Source: Osmia lignaria lignaria
Taxonomy: Eukaryota; Arthropoda; Insecta; Hymenoptera; Megachilidae
Direction: 5' to 3'
Length of the DNA: 64,000 nucleotides
Assembly: GCF_051020975.1 (NCBI RefSeq)
Contig: NC_135040.1
Location: forward strand, 7,681,501-7,745,500
The position numbers were made by a program, and so were the translations under genes. Shown here piece by piece: positions 48,701-60,300 of this stretch (position 1 is the stretch's first letter; every line of letters begins with the position of its first letter). The notes beneath the pieces were generated by a model, which saw nothing but the letters and a program-made list of their open reading frames with translations, was not told the origin of the DNA and searched no databases.

Positions 48701-51700
48701 TTTATGTCATAAAATTGTTTTACAAAATTCGCACCGTAGAAATGTGTGGTACCTTCTTGAGAAATCTCAAAATCATTATGGTTACTTCTTCAGCATTTTA
48801 ATACGAAGGTTTTGAAAAATAATTCATGCAAAGAGTTGAAGTTTGTTGTTGACAAGGAACATTCGGGGCAGAAAACTATTAACGCACGAACCAGTGAGTA
48901 AACGCAGAATCATTAAACGGAAAGAAGGTACTCGAGTGGATGTAGAGCGTATAATTAACCTATATGCGTTTCGATGGAAAAATTGCACAGCTTTCCGGTG
49001 GAAATATTTCCATTTGCCTGATTGAAACGCGACTGAACGATCCAGTTGTCTAATTACCGTTCTGTTCTTCGAATCCCTCGCGCTCCCGTATCGTCGACGC
49101 GGGAGTTTTTAGTAATTTCCGGTTACACTCGAACCGGTAACACGACGAAGCTTCGCTTTTGAAGAGCGAAACAGCGGAACGAAAATGTTCCGACTACTTT
49201 TATTTCTCTTCTTTTTTCCCCGCTGCAAAGGTGCGACAGAACTCGCTCGCGTTTCGCGCTGTCACAACAATTAAACGAAGCACGCGGCTCTCGAACGAAT
49301 ATTCTTGACGCGAGAAATGGCACACGCGTTTCTCTTATCCTTTTATCTCGTTTGTTATTCAAATAATTCATACCACCGTGTAAAGGGAGCCGCCGGGCGC
49401 GAAATTAGTTTTGCCCGCGTAATTGATGAACTTAAAATTTCATCGAGGACGAAAACTTTGAAGATTGTACGATCCTGAATTTTCTCTTCTAATTAAGACT
49501 GTGAATATAAATAGGAGCTCTTCTTTTTATACAGAGGATTTGCAAAATCTCTGATCGAACGATAGAAAATTATATTAAGAATGTATGAAGAGGAAATATA
49601 AATTTTTAGTAAATGAAATTACAACCCATAAACTGATTAATTAATTCATTAATAAACAAGTTAGTCTGATGGCTTAATAATTAGGCCAAGTATCCCATCA
49701 TCAATTTCCCAAATTATATCTTGTTCATCTATCAGAAAGCTTTCCAAAGTTCTACTAAAAATACACTATCGATGAAACACTTTTTATTCGTTTCTTTTCA
49801 TAACACCCCTCTCCATTCGACTCGCGAATTCCATTTCCCCGGTTTGTTTCGTTAAATGAAACCTTTCCAGACATCTGAGCGACGTGGTCGAGACCAGTCT
49901 ATCGTTCCAGTAAAATCGTGGTTTTCGATGGAGAAAATAGGAAAAGAAACAAAAACAAATGGAAGATCAATTCGCGGAACGACCAATTTTCACCGATGAA
50001 GCGGCTCGATCCACGAAACTTTTCCGCGAGGATCGGTATTTCCCGGATTCCTGGCAGGATCATTTCGCAGGAAACAAAGCTGTTGCCGCGTTTGATATCG
50101 GCTTTTACATGGTATGGCAAGCGTCGTGCTCGTTCCCTTTCCATCGTATCTGACAAACCGTCTACCGGTTTGCCGTTCCATCCCCTATGAAATCCGATAT
50201 TAAACATTCTTCGCGCGACCCGCGACGGGGGTTTTCGCAGTGAAAAGAGGTTTTGTTTCGCTAAGGCTACGGCGTCAGGTGGTACGGTGCAGCTCATTCC
50301 GTGAAGCAACGCTGGCCACGCGGCCATCGCGCCGGCAATTTAACGAAAATGAGTTTCGATGCAAACAACGCCAGGTTCCAGGTGTTGCTGACGAGAAACC
50401 GTCCGAAGAACGAGTCGTTCGTTCGCCACTTTGCAACCGGCAATCCTGCGAACCGGCAAATGTGATTCCCTCGTGAAAGTAGCTGTTGCCGTGCATTCCT
50501 TTGAACAGCATCGGATATTTCCAATTATCGTCCGACAGCAATTCTTCGAATAAACTGCTAGACACAATTGCATATATAATTCCTTGAACAATTGAATTTT
50601 TTCCAAATATCCTCATTTTAATTATTAACACGAGGGTTGAAACGAAATCATTGTCGTTTCGAATCGTAAGAATTGTGCAAACGCAACACGCTTCGCGTGT
50701 AACGAGTGTTTTGTACAAAGAATTTAATTGGAAACTCAATGTCGATTATGACACTCGAAGTCCTTTGCACGCGCGCGTTACCGTGACAAGAATTTAATTG
50801 TTGCCCAGAAAACGGGAATGCCGTTTAAACACGTTGTTTCGCGAGCTCTTGTATCGGAGGCTTTTTTTTAAATTTATATCGCTCTTCAGACTCGGAGTAT
50901 CAATCGACACGGAATCCAGCATCGTGACAGAATCGAATTTCCTATAAATTGCTTCTTCCGTAGCAGAGTGGCTGGAAATTCGTTTTTTAATCGGCCTGTC
51001 ATCAGCAAACGATAAATTGTCCTCGAGATAGAGCGATTCGAGTGGCAACCAATCATCGATCCGCAGCTACACCTTTCTAAGAGCTACAATTATTCTCTCG
51101 CCATCGATCCGTGACATTAAAACAAGAAGATAAATAATTTTTCTAAATAATTTCCCATTGTTGGATCGTGCATTTGAAATCTCTTCGGCAACTTCTCTAA
51201 TGTTCTCTTTCTCTAATCTCTTAAAAGCCAAATGGATGTCTATACGTTAATATCCGCGGTTAAACACGCAACTTTCGAACAGTTCAAAAACGAGAGAGGA
51301 TTTGCGCTGGCGGGAATGGAATTAACCCGGGCCATACGTTGTTGCAGCTCGGCTAAATATTTTCGAAAGTAGCTCCGACCTGCCGCGATCGCAAAATTCC
51401 CGTTTAATTATAGCGGCTCCTCCGCGAACGGTCCCGCGAATTATTTCCCCATCAAAACAATAACAGAGCCCGAGTCTCCGCGCGCTTACGTGCCCCAAGT
51501 GTAGCACAGTGGTAGTCAGATTTACGATCGGATCAGGATGCTGCGCGATTGCGACAAGGGTGGGCCATAACTTACGTAGGTGGATCTTCCGCGTATAAAT
51601 CATCGTGCAGCCAGAGATGCAACTGGAATGCCTTTCTTCGAGAGCAAGAATGAAAATAAAATCAATGAAAGCGCGAACGGAAAAGGAGTTCGCCGAGGAG

Positions 51701-54700
51701 GCTCGTTTCTTTCCTACCGCGGTTCCCTCGCGAACTCTTGTACCTACTTCTTCTCTTTTTTTTCATCTTCTTCTCTCTATTTATCTTATCCTCTCGTCGC
51801 AGTCACCGACGAGGACAACGAAGAAGCGCAAAGATCGTTGCACGTGCACCGTGCACATGCAGCTGACGCTCGACGTCAAATGCAACTAATGCGCTCTCTT
51901 GATCTCGCGACGCAACCGAGACTTCGTGTACAGAAGAAAAAGAGGCTGGACAATTTTAAAAGCCCTTTGATTTACCGCTTGTGAAATGGAAATGGAGCCG
52001 CAACGTGGAGTTGCTCATAGAGTTCGACCTGCTTTTTACGCAGACTCGATCGTACTATTGTGAATCGGCCACCGTGAGATTGGCTGGTAAAAGAACGTTT
52101 CCGGTGCTTCGAACTAGAGACAGAGATTTCTTTGCCAATCGATTCTTTAACGCGTTCGACTCGCGTTATTTTTATATCGTTAAACGATTTTTGTTTATCG
52201 CGTCTCGGTAATTATCATTTATATTCGTTCAACGAAAGAAAATATAATATTTCATCGCGAAGCAGCTAACAAAGTTCTCGGTTTCGCGAACGGGTTGACT
52301 CGACGATTAATATCGTCCCCATGTTTGTAAGCTTTTTCATTCGATCCACGCGAGTTAATCCCGGCAAGAGGGTCCCAACGGTGTGCCGGTAATGGAATTA
52401 TTAACGAGATAAGTTTAGGGAAAATTTTTCGCAAGTCGCCTCATTCCTCTTTGTCAATTAATAATCGAGCATCGCAACGGGCGAGGAGTCTTAAGGGTAA
52501 GACGCCCGGGGCGGTTTCCGGCGGCCGATAACGCGGAAGTAGGGAAGCTGCAGCGCCGTCTGACGCGAGGTAAATGCTCGCGATATATCAACGTTGGGAG
52601 ACGATATTTTGAATATTTAAAGAACAGAATGGGATGAGCGATCCTCGACGGTGAATCATTTTTACAACGACGACGGCGGAATGGCGAAGAAGAAAGGAGG
52701 AGGTAGCATATACACCTGGCAAGGTGATCCACCAGCCCGTCTTCTCGTATTTCCTTGTCCAATTACGTCTTTCGAAGAGTAGAACAAGAAGGAGCACCGT
52801 TGAAATTCCCGCAGGACCTCCGCCAGAGATGGAAGAAAGCTGAAAGAATCGAAACGAGTGCATCCATTATGGCACTTCGCTTTCTTCTTCGACGAACGAT
52901 TGTCTTCAAAGAAGTTGCCAGGAAATAAACGGCCAGACACTGTCGATAAACTTTTTAACGAATCCTTTTTCTCATCTTTCTGAAGGATTTACCAAGGGCT
53001 ACGAACACTCGATTACTGTTTCTTTTTTTTAAATCGACAGTCTTAACGAATTTCTTCATCTTTTTCTTTTTCTTTTCATTCAGTGAAACACTCGCAACTT
53101 TTATCGTTCTTCTAACGACTAGTCTGTATTGTTGAATTTGTATATTTCTAAGGGACATTCAACGATGGACACCGGTCTTGTTTCGATATATTGCCAGGTA
53201 GTCTAAATACGAGGCTTCGATTCAAATATCGCGCATTCCGTTTTCATCCTTTGTTTCCGTTTTTTTTCCAACCGCTATTTACTCGACAGGAAAATTGTCT
53301 GCTGCACAGTTCCATGTACATCCTTTGAGATGGAAAAACAAGTGGATGGCGGAACGCAGGCTGGAAGAGTTTCCCGGCCATTTTATTAACCTGTTGTTAG
53401 GTGGGCAAATCTCACTGACAAAGGGTCCTTTGTGCACGAATACCTTGCACAATACTAACAATAAGTTGTTTTTCTATGCTGTCCGTTCGCCGTTTCGGTT
53501 TCGTCGTACGTCATTCGCGATTCCCATTTTCATTCGATTCTTAATGAAAAGAAAATATAATGTCGTTTGTTGGACGAGCGACACGATTGTAAAATGATAT
53601 GATTTAATAAAAAAATAATGATGAGATCGCTTTCAGGTAGACGCACAATCCCTTTGTTCCACGCACAATTCTATAGAGTCTAGAAAGGCTGTTGGCAAGA
53701 TCGTTGTTGATTCTCTTTTCATGCATCGATTCTTCCGCTCGAACAACGTCTTTGAAGCCTATTTAAAAGCATCCTCGGGGTTTAAACGATAAAGCTTGGA
53801 AGTCGAGCCGAGTTTCGTGACACGGTTTTACGACGACGAGGACTCAGACTCTTCGTGTTCAATTGTTCGGCGACTCGAGCACTGTTGCGTTTAATCCCTC
53901 GCTACGTTTAACAAAGAATTTTTCTTCAGAGAGAGAGACAGCTTGCCGGTGGTCGTTCGCTGGAAACGAAGAGTTTCATTTTTGTTGTTGACCGCTTTTC
54001 GTTTTCGTTGAACGTCAAAGCTCGCTTAATCCGTCCACCGTCTATTTTTCTCTCTTTCTTTCTCTTCCTACCCCGGCCTCTGTACGTCATCTTCGAATTA
54101 ATTGGATTTCCTTTTAACTGTATCGAACGGAACACAGCTCATCAATTTAATCGCTCGGCAAAATGAACTAATTCGAGCCTCGACAAACAAAAACGAGCTC
54201 AGCCGATTCAACGGGTGCAAACAATGGAATCAGCTGCGAATCACCGTTCCAAGGTAAATCCTGTTATCATTTAAAGAGACCTCTTGACTGTTAACACTCA
54301 TTGTCAGACGTTCTTAGAGATCGTCTTGAAGGAATTGTTCGAAAGTTTGCATTCTACTATACAATCACAGACGCGTTTGTTTCTTCTTTCTTCCTTTCCT
54401 TTTGTTTTCTTTTATAATATTTTCTTCGAACCTCGTGTTCTTATTACACGAATGTACTTTTTATTCAGACAGAATCTTTCGTAAATACCGTGCGAAGGTT
54501 GAAACGATTTTCATCGAATGCCGCGTTAAATCGGACCGGAACTTGTATTCAGTCGAGGAAGATCGAGGACATTCTACGAAACGTCGACGTGCTCCACGAT
54601 TTTATACCTTCCCGTTTGATAAAGCGCTTTTTCTCCCCGTGTCTAACGTCGTTATTCTTCGTGTCTCTGTTCAGACTACGGACAAGTTGATTTCTATTGA

Positions 54701-55167
54701 AACGAAACGCTCGTAATTCGTATCGAGCCGCTTCGGTTCTGTTCGCGTGGAAGAAAAATATGGCCAGAGCTACGAATGAAATAATAAAACGAGGCTCGAT
54801 TCGCGATACCGTTCTATGCGCAGCCTGAAATTTTCAGATTCTTTTTTTAGATACATACAGATAGCTTAACTTGAAAAATGACCATTCGTATCCGCTTGCC
54901 ATGAAAAATTGAAAATTTCTATAAAATGTTTAAGGGAAACATAAATTTTCTTCACTCACCAGAATCGAACGTCACCTCACTGATCAAGATCCACCTGGAC
55001 GAGAAGTGAAGCCTCAATTTCACGTATTTACCTACGCGATGATGGAGTTTGATGGTGATGTTTCGCGATGATTCGAAAATCTTGTCCTCCATGTAGGTGT
55101 ATGTGATCGGTTCACCTGTGTAGTATTTGCCTCCTATGCTGAACAGTATGTCCACATGGGAGAACAC
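27760..55167 (-). CDS. Ddr: Discoidin domain receptor tyrosine kinase, 3' ten exons (5' end outside window)
   Basis: DDRs are collagen-binding receptor tyrosine kinases in the plasma membrane. Exons 55167-54960, 48587-48248, 46605-46415, 46175-45994, 42362-42240, 40934-40825, 36880-36680, 36092-36000, 28793-28652 and 28107-27760 join to 645 in-frame residues plus TGA. Residues 1-69 are the end of the discoidin-like domain (LHHRVGKYVKLRLHFSSRW, ISEVTF). One membrane helix lies at about 116-139, followed by SRHRQRKC. The juxtamembrane region is Tyr-rich (DDYQEPYQALKYAPYYSYS). Kinase landmarks are LAEGAFGTV (341-349), Lys374 in RLVAVKF, HRDLATRN (477-484), DFG (497-499), the activation loop LYACDYYKV with the DDR-type Y...YY triplet, and IRWMAWESI. 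It ends NLGYAPTS. The glycine loop and helix C deviate from consensus (see findings). Signal peptide and discoidin domain exons must lie beyond 64000. Confidence 0.96.
28108..28651 (-). other. Ddr last intron
   Basis: This 544-bp intron lies between the DFG exon and the terminal exon. No internal feature beyond clustered CTCGAG/TCGAA-type words near 28330-28420 is seen. Confidence 0.6.
29480..29700 (+). repeat. Intronic dispersed repeat family, copy 1
   Basis: Shared blocks are AGTCTGACA-GA-TTCAT, TAAAAGTA, CACATCAA-TT-AAGCTTAAAGTT, ATAAATG-CTC-TTGATATTC and CTGG-T--TTAGTTGAAA. The same blocks recur in the same order at 31195-31345 and 44850-44990. A partial second unit starts at about 29660 (CTAACATAATTTCATGAATTA). 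Confidence 0.6.
29925..30119. mobile_element. TTAA-flanked short element (piggyBac-like MITE candidate)
   Basis: TTAA lies at 29921-29924 and 30120-30123. The ends read CACTCTGACGACC and, reversed, CCCGTTCACCCCGTCC, which are only partly similar. Its length (about 195 bp) is like that of the clearer element at 47903. Support is weak. Confidence 0.3.
31195..31505. repeat. Intronic dispersed repeat family, head-to-head hairpin copy
   Basis: The left arm (31195-31360) carries GACATAAAAGTAT, TGGCACATCAATTTAAAGCTT and CAAAATGGCTGG. The right arm (31375-31505) carries the reverse complements: CAAAATGAGCCATTTTGTA, AAGCTTTAAATTGGTGTATC and GATACTTTTATGTC. The pair can fold into a stem of some 130 bp. 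Confidence 0.65.
32270..32529. mobile_element. Tc1/mariner-like MITE
   Basis: The element starts TAAGTATTTGG and ends CCAAATACTTA, an 11-bp perfect terminal inverted repeat with TA at both outer ends. The TIR-adjacent bases are also weakly similar. It is about 260 bp, AT-rich inside, with no coding frame. Confidence 0.6.
36093..36679 (-). other. Ddr intron
   Basis: This 587-bp intron shows nothing further. Confidence 0.6.
39438..39620. mobile_element. hAT-type MITE with 8-bp target duplication
   Basis: The left end is CAGAGGTTCCCAAACT. The right end reads, reversed, CAGTGCTTCCCAAAGTG. Flanking 8-mers are CGATGGAC (39430-39437) and CGATGAAC (39621-39628), 7 of 8 identical, the duplication size of hAT elements. 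It is 183 bp long with no coding capacity. Confidence 0.75.
39694..39714. repeat. Poly-C tract of 21 bases
   Basis: This is an uninterrupted run of 21 C, flanked on both sides by GGAATCC-type sequence (GGAAT before, GGAATCC after). Confidence 0.9.
40935..42239 (-). other. Ddr 1.3-kb intron
   Basis: This intron splits the glycine-loop exon from the VAVK exon. It has a CT run at 41629-41647 and is otherwise featureless. Confidence 0.6.
42363..45993 (-). other. Ddr 3.6-kb intron
   Basis: This intron holds a GC-rich island at 42655-42760 with a CTCF-like core (42712-42725) and a possible alternative terminal exon (42755-42642). A dispersed repeat copy lies at 44850-44990. Predicted frames of 60-130 codons around 43-44.4 kb show no family similarity. 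Confidence 0.55.
44850..44990 (+). repeat. Intronic dispersed repeat family, copy 4
   Basis: Blocks GATGACATAAAAGTATA, AAAATGGCATTT, TTGATGCTTAAAATTTGATG, ATTAATATTCATAGTACAAAA and TCTTCGTTGGAA follow the order seen at 31195-31345. Confidence 0.6.
46176..46414 (-). other. Ddr short intron
   Basis: This is a 239-bp intron with nothing further. Confidence 0.6.
46606..48247 (-). other. Ddr 1.6-kb intron
   Basis: This intron holds the TTAA element at 47903-48075 and a short hairpin, CCTTATCACTCC (about 47717) with GGAGTGATAAGG (about 47777). Confidence 0.55.
47903..48075. mobile_element. piggyBac-like MITE flanked by TTAA
   Basis: TTAA lies directly at both sides (47899-47902 and 48076-48079). 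The left end is CACTAGAACTACC and the right end, reversed, starts CACTAGTTTGATGG. An internal palindrome AAACCAGTTAAAATGACTGG follows the left end. It is 173 bp, non-coding. Confidence 0.6.
48588..54959 (-). other. Ddr 6.4-kb intron
   Basis: This intron separates the last ectodomain exon from the membrane-helix exon. A reverse-orientation repeat-family copy lies at 48640-48725. Long CpG-rich stretches open many spurious frames, none with recognisable similarity. Confidence 0.6.
48640..48725 (-). repeat. Intronic dispersed repeat family, reverse partial copy
   Basis: CATTAAGCTTTAAATTAAT, TATCACAAGTGTTATTTCT and GATACCTTTATGTCAT match the right arm of the 31195-31505 hairpin. Confidence 0.55.
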
Positions 55168-55296
55168 CTGTAACATAAGGTTAAACACCATATTAGTAGG
55201 TCATTGTGTTAGGTGACATTAGAAATTACACTCATGACTTTAAAGTATTTTATGTGATCCAAGTTTCACTCGAGACAGAGGAAACAGAGTCCAAGT

Positions 55297-56228
55297 ACCG
55301 TGCGTCGCCGAAGGGGGAACATGGTGGCAGTAAGTTCCTGAAGACTTAGGAAAAAATTTCCAAGTCCCATAGAATCCTAAAAAAATCTAACAAGGGGAAC
55401 TACCCAAGTGTTACTCGTCGAGCTGAACACGCCTGTTCTCCCTTTTGGGAGGAGACGGCTAATTGTTTAAAAGATATTAATAATTACAGTTAGATACTCC
55501 TTACATTCTGAAGTATGACAAACTCACACATACAACTCGCAATCTAGAGATCCACGGTTCAAATCCTTGGTTCCCAACCATTTTTTTTTTTTTTAATGAT
55601 AATTTGTCTCTTTTTGAATAACTATTACATAAACATTATCATAAGAGGAAAAAAAAATTTTTGGAAACCAAGGATTTGAACCGAGGACCTTCAGATTGCG
55701 AGTCATGGATCCGTTCCGTGGTTAAACACATGACTCGCAATCTAAAGGTCCTCGGTTCGAATCCTTGGTTCCCAATTTTTCTTTTTTTTTTTTTTTTTTA
55801 ATGATAATTAGTCTCTTTTTGAGTAATTAAAATTCTATATAATTCTAAACTAATATTCTATATTCTATTTTGAATAACTTAAATTCTATAAAAATTGCAG
55901 TGTATGTAATTAATTATTAATAAATGCAATGATTATAGTACAGCTGTAATAGTTATTCAAAAAGAGACAAATTATAATTAAAAAAAAACTTGAGAATCAT
56001 GGATTTGAACCGTGGACCTTTAGATTCCGAGTCAAGCGTTTTACCACAGAATTAACCGTTTGTATGTGTGAGTCTGTCATACTTCTGAATGTAAGTAGTA
56101 ACTAACTTTAATTATTAATATCTTTCAAGCAATTAACCGTCTGCCCACAAAACGGGGTATAGGCGTGTTCAGCTCGACGAGCTCTACAAGCTGGCAAAGT
56201 TTCATTAATAAGCACCGTGCGTCGCCGA
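55297..56228. mobile_element. Palindromic composite element with four tRNA-like sequences and 15-bp flanking direct repeat
   Basis: The exact direct repeat ACCGTGCGTCGCCGA lies at 55297-55311 and 56214-56228. Inside, inverted arms at about 55414-55540 and 56060-56181 share CTCGTCGAGCTGAACACGCC and the TATGACA-ACTCACACATAC block. Between them are four tRNA-like sequences, each with a B-box-type GGTTCRAATCC, in alternating orientation: 55521-55578 (+), 55662-55722 (-), 55711-55775 (+) and 56010-56070 (-). Each is followed by an A/T-rich tail. The anticodon and acceptor stems are too degenerate for functional tRNA genes, so tRNA-derived SINE copies are more likely. Confidence 0.6.
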
Positions 56229-57262
56229 CCTTCCGGACGGATTCTTAATATTTACAGGGGAGCATTTCACTTTTCATTTCACTCCAATTCCTGGTTAATC
56301 AATTCGCAGTGCCCTAAGAAGTTTCACCTCAAAAAATGCTAGAATCTTAAACTAGAATGGAGTGAAAGGAAGATCCATTTTCATCAGTCTTGCGGCTACC
56401 ACGAAGAGATTGATCGTGGTTGCGGTAAAACACAGTGGAAAGCTAAACAAGCTTGCGTATACATTAAATAAAACAAACATAGACGAAGTAGGACGTTGAT
56501 GGATAGAGTCGTCTGAAAAAAGCCTCTCCCGCCTTAGAAGATTTAAAAGTACAAAGTAAAATACGATGCACAGGAGAGAGAGAAAAAGAAAGTCGTACGA
56601 CTTTTGGGAATGTTATAAAAGTTTAATGCGTCCCTGAAGTTCGATAGGGTATATAATCTGATCATAAATCAAGGATATTATCCGGGGTCGCAAAAGGCTT
56701 TATTTAAGCAGTGTATCAAGACTACGTGTATATAATCTCTATTCTCGTGTTGTGCATTTTACGATCCAGCTGATCCATTATATTTTTCTGCATTTTGTAT
56801 TGCATAAAAGTCAAGGATAAAAAAAAAAAAATATCACGTACGCGTCGACGGAGGGATGAAAATTGAAGCTATCGAAAGAATAAAAACTGCAAACGACAGC
56901 GAGTTTCGCTTTGATAAAAATGTCGGGCGAAAGTTAAAACGAGCGAACCGAGAACAAATTGAATTTCTACCGAGATTGGTCGCCGACAGATAAAATTCAA
57001 TGTGAATAATAATACAAATTGTTTGACATCGCGAACGTTTAGAACAGATAAACAAACAGTGGAATAATTTTCGCGACGAATAACAATGAATAATTTCTGT
57101 ACTATTTGAATGAACTGAGTTATATGATTTTTTAACATTGTTTTAATAAATTTCACCTGAAAACTCCATCCACAAAAAAATAAATTGATATTGTTACGTT
57201 ATGATCACCGGCGATATCATATAAATTTTTAGATAATTTAAAATTCCATCCTATATACTTAA

Positions 57263-57335
57263 AAGGGTATCCTTTGGAAGGGTAATATTTCGAGTTCCTT
57301 AGCCCATTAGTTGATCCCTTCAAATACGAACCCTT
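57263..57335. mobile_element. Tiny TTAA-flanked hairpin element
   Basis: TTAA lies at 57259-57262 and 57336-57339. The left end AAGGGTATCCTTTGGAAGG and the reversed right end AAGGGTTCGTATTTGAAGG form an imperfect 20-bp stem. It is 73 bp in all. Confidence 0.45.
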
Positions 57336-60300
57336 TTAATATTAGAAGAAGCAAGCTCTTGAAACCGAGGGATCTCGAACTTTTTATTTTCAATAATAGA
57401 AATTATTAAGGTACTTTTCTAAAGCTGCTGTAACTCCCTCGTGAAACATTAATTGCGAACCTCAAATGAAATGTTCAAAATCATCTCCGGGTGATTTTTC
57501 TATGCAAACACGTGTACGTCGTTATCAGTGAGCAAATATCCGGCTATCGAGTTATCCGTCGAAGGGAAACTTTCTTTCGACGGATGCGACGGGCGTACAA
57601 GCCGAAGGTCGATAACGTCATTGTCACAACCGCGGGGTAACATCTGGAGCGGATCCGTCGTCGAATCGGCTCCAGAAGATTTCGTTATCGTAATTCGAGT
57701 CATGTAAATCCAATTACGAAAGATTCGTTTCAGGTCCGATGGGAGTCGGAAACGATATCCCGGTGACGGGAGAGGCGTTTATCCGTTGCTATCGATGTCC
57801 CGTCCTCCCTATATCGCATCGTTCAACTTGGATCGTCATAAAATTCCTTTGTATCGAGTAAACATTCCTCTTTTCTTTTCAAACTTTTTACCTCAAAATT
57901 ATATAAAGTTATTCATTCTACATCTTGAATATCCAATCACTCGATATATGCTCCATCGTCAACCCCTAAACGTCGCAGTACACAACGATCGACTTCTTCA
58001 GGTAACGAATCTGTTAAGTAAATTCCGTTGCAAAGGATTAAACCAGTTTCTCTGTGTAACCCGTCGAGAGTACGGGTTTCGAGGTTGTAACCAGAGTTAA
58101 CAGGGTTTTTAATCGGGTTAGTAAGCAGTTAGAATCACCGGCTTCAAGCTTCCTTTCTCCTCCAGTATTACCGTCGAAAGTCCGCCAACACGGTGGTGTA
58201 TTCGATCGAAACTCGACGAGACAAGTGTAGAAAGGTTGACTGGTGTTGTGCGCGGCCATGCGCGTGTACAACACTGTACGTACACAGGTGGCGAGGGAGG
58301 CAGAAGTCAGATGCAGAGACGGAAGCCACGCGGCTTATCCGATATAATATACCGGATGAAGCGCAATAACTGATCTGGAAGTAAATCCCTTTTTTACAGT
58401 ACGGTTCAACGGAGAGAAATGGAGCTTTCGGTGAAGCCGGTACCTCCGAGCCAACCTTTTATTCTTCTCTCTCTCTCTCTTTTTTGCTCCTTCAACCAAC
58501 CAGGAAAATGGTTTCGTTGAAACGTATCTGTACAGTTTTAGCGTAAACAGGGACTTACGCTCAAAGAGCAACATTATTTCGTTCCCATCGGTGGCGTAAC
58601 ACCGGGACCGTGTGTGTAAACGTTTTGAAGTTGTTCCGCAACGATTCCACCGGCTGCGTTTTTACGGCTCGTTTACAGCTTTTTCCCCGTGTGCCTTGAT
58701 TCCATCCGTTCTTTCAACGATTTTCTCGATCGTTCGCGGCTGCTTTTTAATTGGACACGATTCCGACGCTATCCGACCCGGAAAGCATAGAATTCCGACG
58801 ACCTAATAACAGTCTTTTTATGTACGAAGCCGGAGAATTAATGAGAGCGATCGGAAAAAGAAAGAATTCGATACAATGCGAAATTTCGTTCCATTAGAAA
58901 TTATACTAAAATAAGAATATCAAATGAATCCTTTGAAAGGAGAGAATATTACAAGAGGAGAGAAAGAACATATGAAGTGTCGCAATTTATGTCACCTCGT
59001 AAATTGTAACACCTTGAAGTTTTAGGCGGTCACACGTACCAGCCTGTCCTAATTATTCCTTTCGTTTAGCCAGTTTAATCAGGCACATTAAAAAGTTACG
59101 ACAGACTAGATTCGATTCGGCTTACGTTAAAATAATTAGTAGCAGCGTGGCAGGTATCAGATTTCGTTCATTAGCCGGTTGTCGAGTCTGATGCATTATG
59201 CGGGATGGATTTCCGTTCGGGCATCAAAGGGTACACGACCGGCCGGTGAAATTGAAATGGAATCCATAGGAAAGAGCATTCGTAAACAAAATTGACACGG
59301 GAGAAACAGGGACCGACGTGCAGTTGCATCGAGCCGGGATGCAATCAAGGAAATTTATGCACTTTGACTGTGTAATGCGGGGGCGACGAGGGGTTGGTTC
59401 TTGCAGGGGCAAGGAAAAGTATTTACAAGCTGTCAGAAACGCAGCGGAAAATCTTATCAGACGCAGCGATGAGTTTGCTCGTTTTCGTTTCTTCTCTCTG
59501 CCGAAGAACGGCTAAGTAAATTGACTCGCAGACGTCTCGGTCGTTACGTTTATTTAATTACGCGATGTCAAACATTCCCAGGGTACACAAGGAAATTACA
59601 AAGTGATCTTGTTACTTATGCCCAAGATTCCGTGACTTTATATCGAACCGAGCCTCTCCATTCAACTTCCGTCCACTGTGCAAGAAGCACCGGTGCGAAA
59701 GGTGTTAAAGGGTTACGCTTTTTTTTTTACCACCCTTCAGGATTTAACTTTCATCCGACAGGTCAACTGCGAAACTCGGTCAGCTTTTGCCTGTGATTAC
59801 TGCAACTTTTCCTTTAAAGTTTCTTCAATTATATTAGGTAGTTACGGATATGGTCAATTTATTCACTGAACTTTTTTTTAATGGCTCTAACTTTGTTAGT
59901 AATAAAATTTATTAAGCAGAACGTGTAACTCGCATGTGTATTTCCTAAAACTACAAATTGGTAGAAATGATAGGGTAACGTATAGAGTTATCCTAAAAAA
60001 ATAAGAAATATAATATAATGCTTTCCTTGATCCTCGGACGGCGGACCAGGGAGAGAGCCACAATTCGAATTTAATTCCCAATTTCATATAATTTTCATTC
60101 TCTAATTTTTCCTTTATTATACTCATTTTATTTAATCGGCTGTTTGAAATTTATCCGAAGGTATCTTGGTACTTATTAAAGAAAACGAGAGTCACCCTGG
60201 AAATCCAATAATAATTAAAACGTTCGCCATTTTCCAGGACCCTTTTCCCGGCTCGATCACAGCTAATTTCGTCCCGTGTCTCAAGATGACGTCTCCTTTT

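Noticed and set aside
55521..56070. Functional tRNA genes
   Set aside because: B-box sequences are good, but anticodon stems do not pair fully and no acceptor stem could be formed, so tRNA-derived repeats are preferred.
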